DNA of 64,000 bases from a virus. The stretch spans positions 41,141 to 105,140 of IMG/VR virus record IMGVR_UViG_3300010334_006426. One strand, given 5' to 3'. Of this stretch, positions 54,801 to 61,370 are shown in pieces (the stretch's first letter is position 1; each line of letters starts with the position of its first letter). Made by a program: the position numbers and the translations under genes. Below the pieces are notes generated by a model. The model had not been told where the DNA came from. It searched no databases and saw nothing but the letters and a program-made list of their open reading frames with translations.

Positions 54801-55450
54801 TAGTTAGATATGTCTCTGCCTCCAGAAAGAATGTGACCGTTCACATTCAGATCTCCATTCATGACCCCGCCATTGGCATATTGCACTGCAACTGAACCAC
54901 CACCTCCACCTAGATCTAGTATTCTACGGGAATAATCTTTAACGGTCTTATCAACATACTCCTTTAATTCTTTTAATGTTGTACTTGCTTCTTGTTGTTG
55001 CTTGGCTGTGCCTGTATCTTTTATTTTTTCTAGCTCATTAATATAGCTTGTAACCTGTTCATCTTCAGATTTATTTTTATTCTGTATTTCTATTTTTGGT
55101 TTTTCTGGGCTCAATGCCTTGTCTTTAGCTTTTTCTATAGCTGCTCTAATCTTTTCACCTAAATTGCGTGTTGATTTTTCATCTGTATCATCTCTAGGCT
55201 CGATAGTTTTACTGCTATCTTGAATAACTTCCTCTATTACCTGTATATCTTCTTTTTTAGGAAGCTTCTCTGTAATCGTACTCCCAATCTTTTGAAGAAA
55301 ATCTGTAAATGGATCTTTTTGCTCATCAACAATTTCTGCGCCAGAGACGGATGCATATACCGCTTCCATGATATTCTTATGTTCCTTAGTTACTTTAATC
55401 TTTTCGGCAAGATTACCTAGGAAGTCAGATAATGGGTCTTGTTCAAACAC
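51872..55450 (-). CDS. long tail fibre protein
   Basis: A 1192-residue protein with GTG start (55450). Residues 1-180 are helical and charged (a baseplate- or connector-binding domain with coiled coil). At about 185 is the LDLGGGGGSVAVQYANGG module. Residues about 285-580 hold a LamG-like sandwich (FDGLQLWLDATDSG, SWQDKGPNS, FFAVYIKTA) and a sequence on plotting LSQKYNLPLD. Then come a shaft of ILGSNINATQSN and NVGIGTTTPAEKLEVNG repeats (the latter typical of phage fibre and chaperone-like domains), and finally 10 or so W/Y repeats (NSAFWTNAYTNLVTNSAAYL). The C-terminal tip is about 60 residues. Confidence 0.7.
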   Translation of the reverse strand: MFEQDPLSDFLGNLAEKIKVTKEHKNIMEAVYASVSGAEIVDEQKDPFTDFLQKIGSTITEKLPKKEDIQVIEEVIQDSSKTIEPRDDTDEKSTRNLGEKIRAAIEKAKDKALSPEKPKIEIQNKNKSEDEQVTSYINELEKIKDTGTAKQQQEASTTLKELKEYVDKTVKDYSRRILDLGGGGGSVAVQYANGGVMNGDLNVNGHILSGGRDISNYFGTGGGGSGDPAVNALVHANSGNWNSTYTTVQTYSGTWSTGIQNLSFDENNAELSISNGNTVSLSALSSAFIDITAFSKLSSQAYELVIEPSTPFVKPYPGPLSPDNFDGLQLWLDATDSGTITTNGSNIVSWQDKGPNSLIFLPDVETSDISYGQDGNVLGGIPYVKFDTADREGKVGLYNNNTFVGQTFFAVYIKTAIFNGNAAFPLYLYSNDTGINFYIDRNSYQGSNIDGSGSYVGGYFRWTNTLSQIGAPYIRSITSDGTFVNHFLNGLPDGSWSGLGGFYNTGSQIIIGNSNLRNDGPNPQPFINGSPYTGYLFELIAFDRVLDKSKRQQIEVYLSQKYNLPLDPQIEYTRPVSAIKPTLGDFTVTDGQYSSILGGTNNTLSADNAFILGSNINATQSNFTYVNNLTATNTIITPALNSDFVTTDKLVVGQQQGNYVTNGAHRMQVVGTGSQTPLTIIGGSGAVEIWKDNGPSKASAFGSATPGNSITDDFIFSKWDGNSWIETLRILNSNGNVGIGTTTPAEKLEVNGNVKVTGGDSIQWNTAYQNVSSQSLNSTDTVEFDGVSVRALNITGSVDATGANLNFCTFNTDIAIAEIGSFYTGTFQALPDSLTTNRTYNLPDDNGTLLLSSPYIVYNNQDTTFGRNVTINGNLTALGSSTFRNTIFTTTSALSVVNNGPGPALYVSQSPGNFDIARFYDQDGIEVLHVGNAPTPGTLAKVGINESYPGAELTVNGAISSNSTITAKGGNSNDWNSNYTATNTNSAKWSEAYTNLTSNSAAYLSAVDISLLAAASGLWNSVYTTVNTNSATTWDYQGTDIKNLTAGWVGGNSAYTTTNTNSAFWTNAYTNLVTNSAAYLLSGTDVNLGQIPVLSANWNNTYNAFSANSGKYENSYTNLVTNSATYLGTTRQFDIVVVEPNSYNYLGYAVPGSTTSQSVWTIKRLYFSTAGTLLSSGTITNAIWNNRYSYTY
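54812..54910 (-). repeat. shared fibre module, copy 2
   Basis: Matches 49247-49345 at most positions; encodes the VAVQYANGGVMNGDLNVNG stretch of the long fibre. Confidence 0.65.
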
Positions 55451-55454
55451 AAGT

Positions 55455-55478
55455 TATTTAATGAATTTGCTATAAATA
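55455..55478. promoter_or_regulatory. divergent late promoters
   Basis: Minus: ATTAAATA (55455-55462), 4 nt before the GTG at 55450. Plus: TATAAATA (55471-55478), 5 nt before the ATG at 55484. Only 8 nt separate the two boxes. Confidence 0.55.
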
Positions 55479-55483
55479 ACCAT

Positions 55484-55849
55484 ATGCATGAAGTTGTAAG
55501 AGATTTGTTACAAATGCAAAATCAAATACGTATTTTTCATTGGCAGACAAAAAAATACTCCGCGCATAAAGCGCTCGGCAAAGCCTATAGTGGCTTGGAT
55601 GATTTAATAGATACTTTTGTCGAGACAGCGCTAGGTAGAAAAGAAGCCAGCTTTACTAATGGTAATATTGATATTAAGCTTTTTGATATTAATGAGCTAT
55701 GCCCATGCACTGCATTAGAGACTTATAAGACTTATTTAACAGAAATAACCCAAAAGCTTAGTCCTGATATAGACACAGATCTTTTAAATATACGTGATGA
55801 AATGCTTGGTCTATTAAATCAAACCTGCTATCTTTTGAAGCTAGAATAA
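55484..55849 (+). CDS. small ferritin/Dps-like or DUF5856-like protein
   Basis: A 121-residue helical protein. The start at 55484 is chosen because TATAAATA ends 5 nt before it; an ATG at 55439 in frame would place the promoter inside the gene. The segment IRIFHWQTKKYSAHKALGKAYSGLDDLIDTFVE has the His-Trp/His spacing of Dps and ferritin-like helical bundles (HW...s.H...g..y..ld...d...E). Conserved metal ligands cannot be fully checked. It may bind DNA or metal; it stands alone on the plus strand. DUF5856 is a family name I recall for such phage proteins, not a verified match. Confidence 0.6.
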   Translation: MHEVVRDLLQMQNQIRIFHWQTKKYSAHKALGKAYSGLDDLIDTFVETALGRKEASFTNGNIDIKLFDINELCPCTALETYKTYLTEITQKLSPDIDTDLLNIRDEMLGLLNQTCYLLKLE

Positions 55850-56770
55850 TTACTGTCTAACAGTCTTAGTAAAGTACTTCCACTTGTCCCACATGGCCCA
55901 ATTCTCTTTCAATAACTCTTGGCTGCTGGCCCGGATAGGATTAATGTCAATGCCACCGCGTCTCACATACAGACACGATACCATCAATTCTTCTGGCTTA
56001 ACCAGATCATACAACCGCTTATAGATGGTCTCGCAAATCTCTTCATGGAAGTGACATTCATCTCTGAACGAAACAATGTACTGCAATAAAGAGGTTTGAT
56101 TGAGCTCGTAAGGTCCTTTGTAATGAATATAAACATCCCCCCAGTCCGGTTGAGATGTGACCCTGCAATTACTCTTTAACAGTGCTGAATGAAAGCGCTG
56201 CACTTTATTTGAGTCACCTTCCAACCAACCCAATAAATTTGGATCTTCTTTGTATCCTCTTGCCTTGATTGTCGTGACATCAATATTATTTTCAAGTGTA
56301 GGGTATGAGCTAGTAGGAAATAGAGATGGATAATGCATTGCATCATCAATTGCTTTTGTGAGTCTGACACACACCCTAACTTCAGTTTCAAGCAATTTGG
56401 AAAGATCATTCTCCATCACAGCTTCAAGCTGTTGCAACACACTGATAATATTGCCTTGATACTTCTCCATATTAAACGAATTCATGTAGAGCTTGATGGA
56501 CTTGGACTCAACAATATACTTGTTTGTGGCTGGGTACACAACTTTAGCTATGGCCGCAATTGGCATGCCTTCACTTGTTAAGCAAGACACTTCATAAGCA
56601 TTCCACACATCATAGCCACAGAAGGGAAGATTCTCATCACTAATACCCAGATGCTTTCTGTTGTTAGCTCTAGGCTCACGGACTAAAAGCGAGGGGTCAT
56701 AGGTACACTTGTACCCAGTTATTTTACCAAGATGCTTTGATATGTTACTATTGTCTAATTCCGTATTCAT
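55850..56770 (-). CDS. queF: bimodular 7-cyano-7-deazaguanine reductase (QueF)
   Basis: A 306-residue QueF of the long E. coli type (282 residues there), which reduces preQ0 to preQ1 with NADPH. Visible: TYDPSLLVREPRANNR near 23-38, the QueF motif VESKSIKLYMNSFN (87-100), catalytic C202 in LLKSNCRVTSQPDWGDV with D209, H242/E243 in HFHEEICE, and the RRGGIDINP segment (270-278). All key residues are intact. It is last in the minus-strand cluster, overlapping the kinase by 23 nt. It is clearly richer in G+C (53% in 55921-55980) than upstream genes (35% in 58441-58500), which suggests a recent gain from a bacterium. Confidence 0.93.
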   Translation of the reverse strand: MNTELDNSNISKHLGKITGYKCTYDPSLLVREPRANNRKHLGISDENLPFCGYDVWNAYEVSCLTSEGMPIAAIAKVVYPATNKYIVESKSIKLYMNSFNMEKYQGNIISVLQQLEAVMENDLSKLLETEVRVCVRLTKAIDDAMHYPSLFPTSSYPTLENNIDVTTIKARGYKEDPNLLGWLEGDSNKVQRFHSALLKSNCRVTSQPDWGDVYIHYKGPYELNQTSLLQYIVSFRDECHFHEEICETIYKRLYDLVKPEELMVSCLYVRRGGIDINPIRASSQELLKENWAMWDKWKYFTKTVRQ

Positions 56771-57329
56771 TAAGTTTTATTTTAATTGCTTCCATGCGTT
56801 CTTCCACTGTTCCCCTTAAAACAGTTATCTTTCCTTTTAATCTCTCATCTGACAACCAAAAATTCTCGTACAAATCAATAATTGCATCTCTAAACTTTTT
56901 ATCGGTACTTCTCTCACCATCATCCACCAACGAAACATCATGTGGACTTGGATAGAAGATATGATCATACTTTTTAATATAATTTGTATAATACAGTAGA
57001 CCCAAGCTATTAGATACAGGAAAATCATTTAACTTATCTCTAGCAAAATAACTTGTATACACCATTCCATCCATCAAACAGCGATCATGCAATATGCCTT
57101 GAAAATTAAATCCTTTATAGTTGTAAAATAAATTCTCAAACTCTTTATTGAGAATTAATGTTTGCGTCACATCATTAGCACCTTCCTCATTTATATCGCA
57201 ATTATGCCAACGCTTAATTAACCTAGTTACTTCATCAATATAGCATAGCTTAGAACCATAATACTCTTTGCACTTCTTTAAAAGAGTAGTCTTACCCGAA
57301 CACTGAGGACCTGTAAACGTAAAAATCAT
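56748..57329 (-). CDS. P-loop kinase, AAA_28/NadR-like
   Basis: A 193-residue protein. Walker A GPQCSGKTTLL (7-17). The DRCLMDGMVY segment (about residues 82-91) fits the substrate-binding Asp-Arg pair of NadR-type ribosylnicotinamide kinases and deoxynucleoside kinases, and KITVLRGTVEERMEAI is the end of the fold. It should phosphorylate a nucleoside, nucleotide or a related small molecule; the substrate is not visible. TATAAT lies 6 nt before the start. A role in base-modification supply is inference from context. Confidence 0.75.
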   Translation of the reverse strand: MIFTFTGPQCSGKTTLLKKCKEYYGSKLCYIDEVTRLIKRWHNCDINEEGANDVTQTLILNKEFENLFYNYKGFNFQGILHDRCLMDGMVYTSYFARDKLNDFPVSNSLGLLYYTNYIKKYDHIFYPSPHDVSLVDDGERSTDKKFRDAIIDLYENFWLSDERLKGKITVLRGTVEERMEAIKIKLNEYGIRQ

Positions 57330-57364
57330 AACACAATTATACTAGACAAATTAAAAAAATAAAG

Positions 57365-57508
57365 CTATTTCTTAAAAATCTCACTAATTTTTCTCTTAAT
57401 AATTTCTAGCCATGTTTCTTCGATAAAGTCTAGCTCATCAATAGGATATCCCTTGAGTGGATGATTGTCATCATCTACCCAGGTGTGCTTGGTACGGGGT
57501 TGTTTCAT
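57365..57508 (-). CDS. 47-residue small protein
   Basis: An open frame of 47 codons whose ATG overlaps the TGA stop of the Nmad1-like gene (ATGA), so it is very probably translated by coupling. The product begins MKQPRTKHTWVDDDNHPLKG, then has a proline and an amphipathic helix (DELDFIEETWLEIIKRKISEIF). It is too short to name a family. Confidence 0.55.
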   Translation of the reverse strand: MKQPRTKHTWVDDDNHPLKGYPIDELDFIEETWLEIIKRKISEIFKK

Positions 57509-57852
57509 TTGCACCATTTCTTTCTCTTGACTATTTCAGCTATTATACAGTATACCGCGGTATCACTAAACGCATCAAAAATCGGCTCATTTGCAGTTTC
57601 AAACGTTTTCTTTCTCAATACCATATTGATTAATCTCTGAATCTTGTCATTGAGTCGCACCACGATAGCAGAAATAGATGCAACAATATCCTCTTCTCTA
57701 TGTAGGTCAGATCCTAAGCTAATATTGTGCGGCCCGTAATCATTTTGCTTTTTACAGAAAATATTGTATTGTTCACTCTGAATTTTCTTAAATTCTTTGC
57801 ACGTTTCAGGGTACGTAGTTTCAACTAGCTTGATGAGATCTTCAGGATTCAC
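57505..57852 (-). CDS. DUF1599/Nmad1-like small protein
   Basis: A 115-residue helical protein, GTG start at 57852. The pattern KKQNDYGPHNISLG, then VRLNDKIQRLINMV and ANEPIFDAFSDTAVYCIIA is that of the DUF1599 family, which I recall as nucleotide-modification-associated domain 1 (Nmad1), found near DNA hypermodification genes. The alternating Asp/Asn and DK..R motifs resemble an all-alpha NTP-binding fold. Its start lies inside the end of the formyltransferase (11 nt). Family name from memory. Confidence 0.6.
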   Translation of the reverse strand: MNPEDLIKLVETTYPETCKEFKKIQSEQYNIFCKKQNDYGPHNISLGSDLHREEDIVASISAIVVRLNDKIQRLINMVLRKKTFETANEPIFDAFSDTAVYCIIAEIVKRKKWCK

Positions 57853-58426
57853 TTTGAATTATATTATAATCGGTTAGAAAGTTTTTCCAGGTATTAAATG
57901 CACAATCGTGTAATGAGCAGTATACCTCAGTTAGGGTCAAACCTTCGATTCCTATTTCACCACTAGCTACAATTTCACCATCGTCAACGCCCGGGGTAAC
58001 CTTATGAATAACGCAACCCGCGTTCTTATAGCCTCTCGTAAAGGCTCTTTCTTGTGGATTGAATCCTTTTAATTCAGGATGTTTACTAATAAGACCAGGA
58101 TGAAGATTATATATTTCGTAGTTGTTACATATTTCTTCCGGAATAATTCTTAAGTACCCATGTAATGTAATGATAGGATTACTAAATCTAGTCAATATAT
58201 TTTTATATTCTTCCAATGTTGGTTTCTGAGATATATTATATAGAAAGATAGAATTTAATTTATGTTCTCTAAACTTAATATTATTGATAAGATCGCTATT
58301 AGTTGTATCATGATTTTGTTTGTTTGATATAATTGCGTCGGGGTATTTTCCGAAAGCATTTGAAAGATTATAAATCTCCGTGCCTGTTTGAGAGAAGAAA
58401 GTAACCCAGGGTCTACTATTGCTCAT
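57842..58426 (-). CDS. PurN-like formyltransferase (candidate preQ1 formyltransferase, DpdN-like)
   Basis: A 194-residue protein of the 10-formyltetrahydrofolate-dependent transferase fold (E. coli PurN: 212). Seen: ITLHGYLRIIPEE, EIYNLHPGLISKHPELKG (Asn and His of the catalytic site), CVIHKVTPGVDDGEIV (catalytic Asp). The N-terminal phosphate-binding loop of PurN is not obvious (TFFSQTGTEI), so GAR is an unlikely substrate. In phages with 7-deazaguanines a formyltransferase named DpdN has been proposed to formylate dPreQ1; the neighbourhood of QueF and DpdA fits. Overlaps both neighbours by 11 nt. A second, decayed 3' end lies at 59990-60059. Confidence 0.75.
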   Translation of the reverse strand: MSNSRPWVTFFSQTGTEIYNLSNAFGKYPDAIISNKQNHDTTNSDLINNIKFREHKLNSIFLYNISQKPTLEEYKNILTRFSNPIITLHGYLRIIPEEICNNYEIYNLHPGLISKHPELKGFNPQERAFTRGYKNAGCVIHKVTPGVDDGEIVASGEIGIEGLTLTEVYCSLHDCAFNTWKNFLTDYNIIQSES

Positions 58427-60056
58427 AAATGTATTTTTTGTGCCAGCTGTAAAAGCTAGGTGCTAAATTTGATGATAGCATGCTTTTATCGTGAATATAT
58501 TTAAAAGTATTTTTCGCTAAAGCCAGTTTTCTTGAATCTATAGAAAAGCTGGATGACCAGTCAGAGACATTTCTCTCATAATGTAAAGCTAAATTAAGCC
58601 AAAGATAATCAGGAAAAATACTAAACCCATTAATATTATTCTCTATACAATTAAATTTACTGTAATATTGATTTCTTACATTTTGTAGCATACTTTCAGT
58701 AAAGCCATTTTTTTGTTCAGTCCAAAAACTAGTATCATCTCGTTGAGTAAATTTATAGACAGCGGTAAGATACTGATAGATAGAATCATATAAAATTGTT
58801 GTTGAATTGTTATACTCCTCGAGAAGAGCCTTCAATGGTGTTCCTTTATTTTCTTTTTGAATAAAAAATGCAATTTTTTTAGCTGCAGATACAGACAGAT
58901 ACAATGCATTTGAAAGAAGAGGTTCAAGAAATCCCGTAGATATACCTGCGGATACTATGTTTCTTACTGCTGCTACTTTGTATCTCCCTGGAACAAAATT
59001 AATTAACCTAGGTTGTTGTATCCATGTCTCCTCCGGAATACTAAGTTTCAACTCATTAAAAGCCTCTTCATCGCTAACATGCTTACTACTAAACAAATAC
59101 CCGTTACCTAGGCGACTAAAAAGAGCGATTTCAAATCTCCAACCATAGTTCATAGCAATGGAGCGTGTATATGCTGTCATTTGAGTTTCTTTTTCTGTAT
59201 AATTGCTATTAACCAACCAAGCCTTGTCGACAGGAATATATGTAAAATTTTCCCATTCTACATCTGTATGTTTGAATAAAGTTCTAGCAAAACCACTAGA
59301 ATCAATATACAGATCAGCTGTAAATAATTCTCCTGTCGAGGTCTTAACACCTAAACATTCATTATTTCTTATTACAGGTATAATTTCTTCTTCAACTATA
59401 TTAATGCCTAATTCTATTGCTGTTTCCTTTAAAACGGAAGTAATTTTATTAGCATCTGTATGGTAGGCCCAGGACCATAGACTATTGGCTAAATATCTAT
59501 CACCGTCAAAAGGACATTTATTTTTTTCTAAAAATCCGAAATGTTCATTTATATACGGATTAACGTCATTAGATATTTCTTTTTTCTTATATAATTCTAA
59601 TACATAGTCGGTAAATCTATCTTTATCGTTTAAAACAGATCTATAGCTACTGTTGTTATTTTGATAGAAATAACCGTTAAGTAAGTCGCTACCGTGTAGG
59701 TTATAAGAAAATCCAATATAGGTATACTCACCTTTATTTTTATAAAAATTTTCTAGCTTATTGGCAAATTTAAATACGCTATCCGTCTTACGCATAAATT
59801 CAGTTTGATTATATCCAAGTAATGCGGTATAGAAAGTGGCCACCTGTGGCACCGTACTTTCACCCACACCGAGTGTAGGGATATTTTTACTATGAAAAAT
59901 ACTTACCTCTACGGATGGATTGAATTTTTTAATCGCTACGGCTACAGAGTAGCCTGCATTACCGCCTCCTACAACAATAACCTTTTTTATCATCGTCTAG
60001 TTATATTATAATCGGTTAAAAGGTTTTTCCAGGTATTAAAGTAATGAGCTGTACAC
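57859..60056. repeat. direct repeat pair flanking the flavoprotein and formyltransferase genes
   Basis: 57859-57925 and 60001-60056 match over TTATATTATAATCGGTTA, the following TTTTTCCAGGTATTAAA, then after an 11-nt gap TAATGAGCxGTAxAC. Only a few substitutions. The repeats bracket a 2-kb cassette. Confidence 0.75.
58416..59993 (-). CDS. flavin-dependent-halogenase-like flavoprotein with altered motifs
   Basis: A 525-residue FAD enzyme similar in length and layout to tryptophan halogenases. Present: FAD site GGGNAG (9-14), GVGESTVP (42-49), VFKF with K75 at the position of the essential Lys79 of PrnA, YHTDA (177-181), DSSGF (231-235), RLGNGYLFSS (294-303). Altered: WxWxIP is WRFEIA (285-290), and the EPLEST motif with the catalytic Glu346 is EPLLSN (357-362), so Leu360 replaces the Glu. 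This makes a classical tryptophan halogenase unlikely; another flavin oxidation or a different halogenation is possible. VirX1 of a cyanophage is a precedent for a viral member. Starts inside the formyltransferase-like remnant (ATGA). Confidence 0.8.
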   Translation of the reverse strand: MIKKVIVVGGGNAGYSVAVAIKKFNPSVEVSIFHSKNIPTLGVGESTVPQVATFYTALLGYNQTEFMRKTDSVFKFANKLENFYKNKGEYTYIGFSYNLHGSDLLNGYFYQNNNSSYRSVLNDKDRFTDYVLELYKKKEISNDVNPYINEHFGFLEKNKCPFDGDRYLANSLWSWAYHTDANKITSVLKETAIELGINIVEEEIIPVIRNNECLGVKTSTGELFTADLYIDSSGFARTLFKHTDVEWENFTYIPVDKAWLVNSNYTEKETQMTAYTRSIAMNYGWRFEIALFSRLGNGYLFSSKHVSDEEAFNELKLSIPEETWIQQPRLINFVPGRYKVAAVRNIVSAGISTGFLEPLLSNALYLSVSAAKKIAFFIQKENKGTPLKALLEEYNNSTTILYDSIYQYLTAVYKFTQRDDTSFWTEQKNGFTESMLQNVRNQYYSKFNCIENNINGFSIFPDYLWLNLALHYERNVSDWSSSFSIDSRKLALAKNTFKYIHDKSMLSSNLAPSFYSWHKKYIYEQ

Positions 60057-60059
60057 TTG
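59990..60059 (-). pseudogene. remnant of a formyltransferase 3' end
   Basis: Between the synthetase stop and the flavoprotein start. Read on the minus strand it gives HYFNTWKNLLTDYNITRR then TGA, against AFNTWKNFLTDYNIIQSES in the intact formyltransferase. An 11-nt deletion shifts the frame before the match. It has no start of its own. It is a scar of duplication or exchange. Confidence 0.8.
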
Positions 60060-60061
60060 TC

Positions 60062-61339
60062 TTAGACACGGAACCCTTTCTTTTCATTTTCCTTATAAGG
60101 AAAATTATTTTGTATAAGGTACTCTCTTAGCGGTGCTTTGTAAAAGTTATTTTTTAACTCTGGCTTTAGCCATAAGAATTCTTGTACTAATTGTTTATCT
60201 AGGTAGGGGTAGCGCGCTTCAATACCTAAACAGCCTATAATATATTCATCCTTAGTTAAGTATTGTCTCATTGTACCATTAAAAAAGTTTTTCCATGGAA
60301 AGATGTTATTTAAATTTTCTGGAAATTTTCCCTGAAAGCAAGAAGATTTATCTTGGTCATAATTACCTCTTACAAAGTAATCCCCTATAATTTCATCACA
60401 CCCTGTACCAGAGAAAAAGATCTTACATCCGTCGTTTTTTGCGCGAATTCCAATATGCATTAGCGGAATAGACGACCGATCTTCTAGGTAGCCATATTCC
60501 GTGTTAATGTCTAATTCGCAATATTTTTGAAAATGAGACAGAACATATAGATTATTTTCACCGCTATAATCGATTAGTTCAGTCTTTTTTAATAAATTGC
60601 TCCGATCATTAATCACCTGTATGTTTTCATTGTTTAGTATACTATATGCAGTAAAAGGTTTATTGGTATTATGTAATTCACAGGCTATACAGCCACTATC
60701 ATACCCACTACTTAAACCAATAAAAATTTTCTTATCTGTTAGTGATCGCTTCTGTATAGCATTTTTAAATGCATTTATCCAATCCGTATACGTGTTTTTA
60801 TATTGATTTAAATCAAACTTAATATTGATATATTTTGTTAATGCATTAGTTTTAATATTGTAAACTAGTGTTGTATTTGGTGCTTGTGGATCGATGCAAT
60901 TAATATCACACTTTATTAGTGCGCTCTTATAAGTTGCAACGTGAAAACCGTCTTCTACTGAAACCCAGAGAGGCTTTGTTTTAAACGGGTCTGTAGTTAC
61001 TATTATTCGTTGTTCTTTATTATCAATCAATACAATCGCGTATTCGCCATCTAGATATTTTGCAAATGTAATACCGTGCTTCTTATATGTGTCTATAATA
61101 AAACTCGCTTCATTGCTACCTGAATAGTTATATATTTCTCCATTAAAGAGCACGTCAATACCGTCAGCACTATACGGCTGTATACAATTACCTGCAATAT
61201 CTAGACGGTTATGAATAAAGGTGCCGATTTTTGAATGATGTATACGGGTATCATCTGGACCTCTAAATTGCAAGAGATTGTTAGCTGCTTCTATTTCTTT
61301 TATTGTTAGTTGTCGGGTTGTAAATAAAATACTACACAT
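60062..61339 (-). CDS. asparagine-synthetase-like amidotransferase, C-terminally truncated
   Basis: A 425-residue protein; E. coli AsnB has 554. Glutaminase domain: nucleophile C2, RGPDD (26-30), NGEIYNY (66-72), DGEYA (97-101). Synthetase domain: PP-loop LSSGYDSG (209-216), SGTGCDE (310-316), EARYPYLD (374-381), KAPLREYL (401-408). It ends at KKGFRV, where AsnB continues for more than 100 residues, and the formyltransferase remnant begins at once. It would use glutamine nitrogen to amidate an activated carboxylate or similar group. Gat-QueC, the amidotransferase-QueC fusion that makes archaeosine in some phages, is an alternative, but the AsnB signatures argue for the AsnB family. An AGGA lies 11 nt before the ATG. 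Confidence 0.8.
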   Translation of the reverse strand: MCSILFTTRQLTIKEIEAANNLLQFRGPDDTRIHHSKIGTFIHNRLDIAGNCIQPYSADGIDVLFNGEIYNYSGSNEASFIIDTYKKHGITFAKYLDGEYAIVLIDNKEQRIIVTTDPFKTKPLWVSVEDGFHVATYKSALIKCDINCIDPQAPNTTLVYNIKTNALTKYINIKFDLNQYKNTYTDWINAFKNAIQKRSLTDKKIFIGLSSGYDSGCIACELHNTNKPFTAYSILNNENIQVINDRSNLLKKTELIDYSGENNLYVLSHFQKYCELDINTEYGYLEDRSSIPLMHIGIRAKNDGCKIFFSGTGCDEIIGDYFVRGNYDQDKSSCFQGKFPENLNNIFPWKNFFNGTMRQYLTKDEYIIGCLGIEARYPYLDKQLVQEFLWLKPELKNNFYKAPLREYLIQNNFPYKENEKKGFRV

Positions 61340-61370
61340 AAACTGAAAATCCTGACAATAACTTTTTTTA

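Noticed and set aside
55439-55483. N-terminal extension of the ferritin-like gene
   Set aside because: It would place the TATAAATA box inside the coding sequence; the ATG at 55484 has the 5-nt spacing seen elsewhere.
57842-58426. Purine-biosynthesis PurN (GAR transformylase)
   Set aside because: The N-terminal phosphate-binding loop is not recognisable and no other purine genes are nearby; QueF and DpdA context favours a modification enzyme.
60062-61339. Gat-QueC call for the amidotransferase
   Set aside because: The AsnB signatures SGTGCDE and EARYPYLD are clear and no zinc-binding CxxC cluster is seen; kept only as an alternative.
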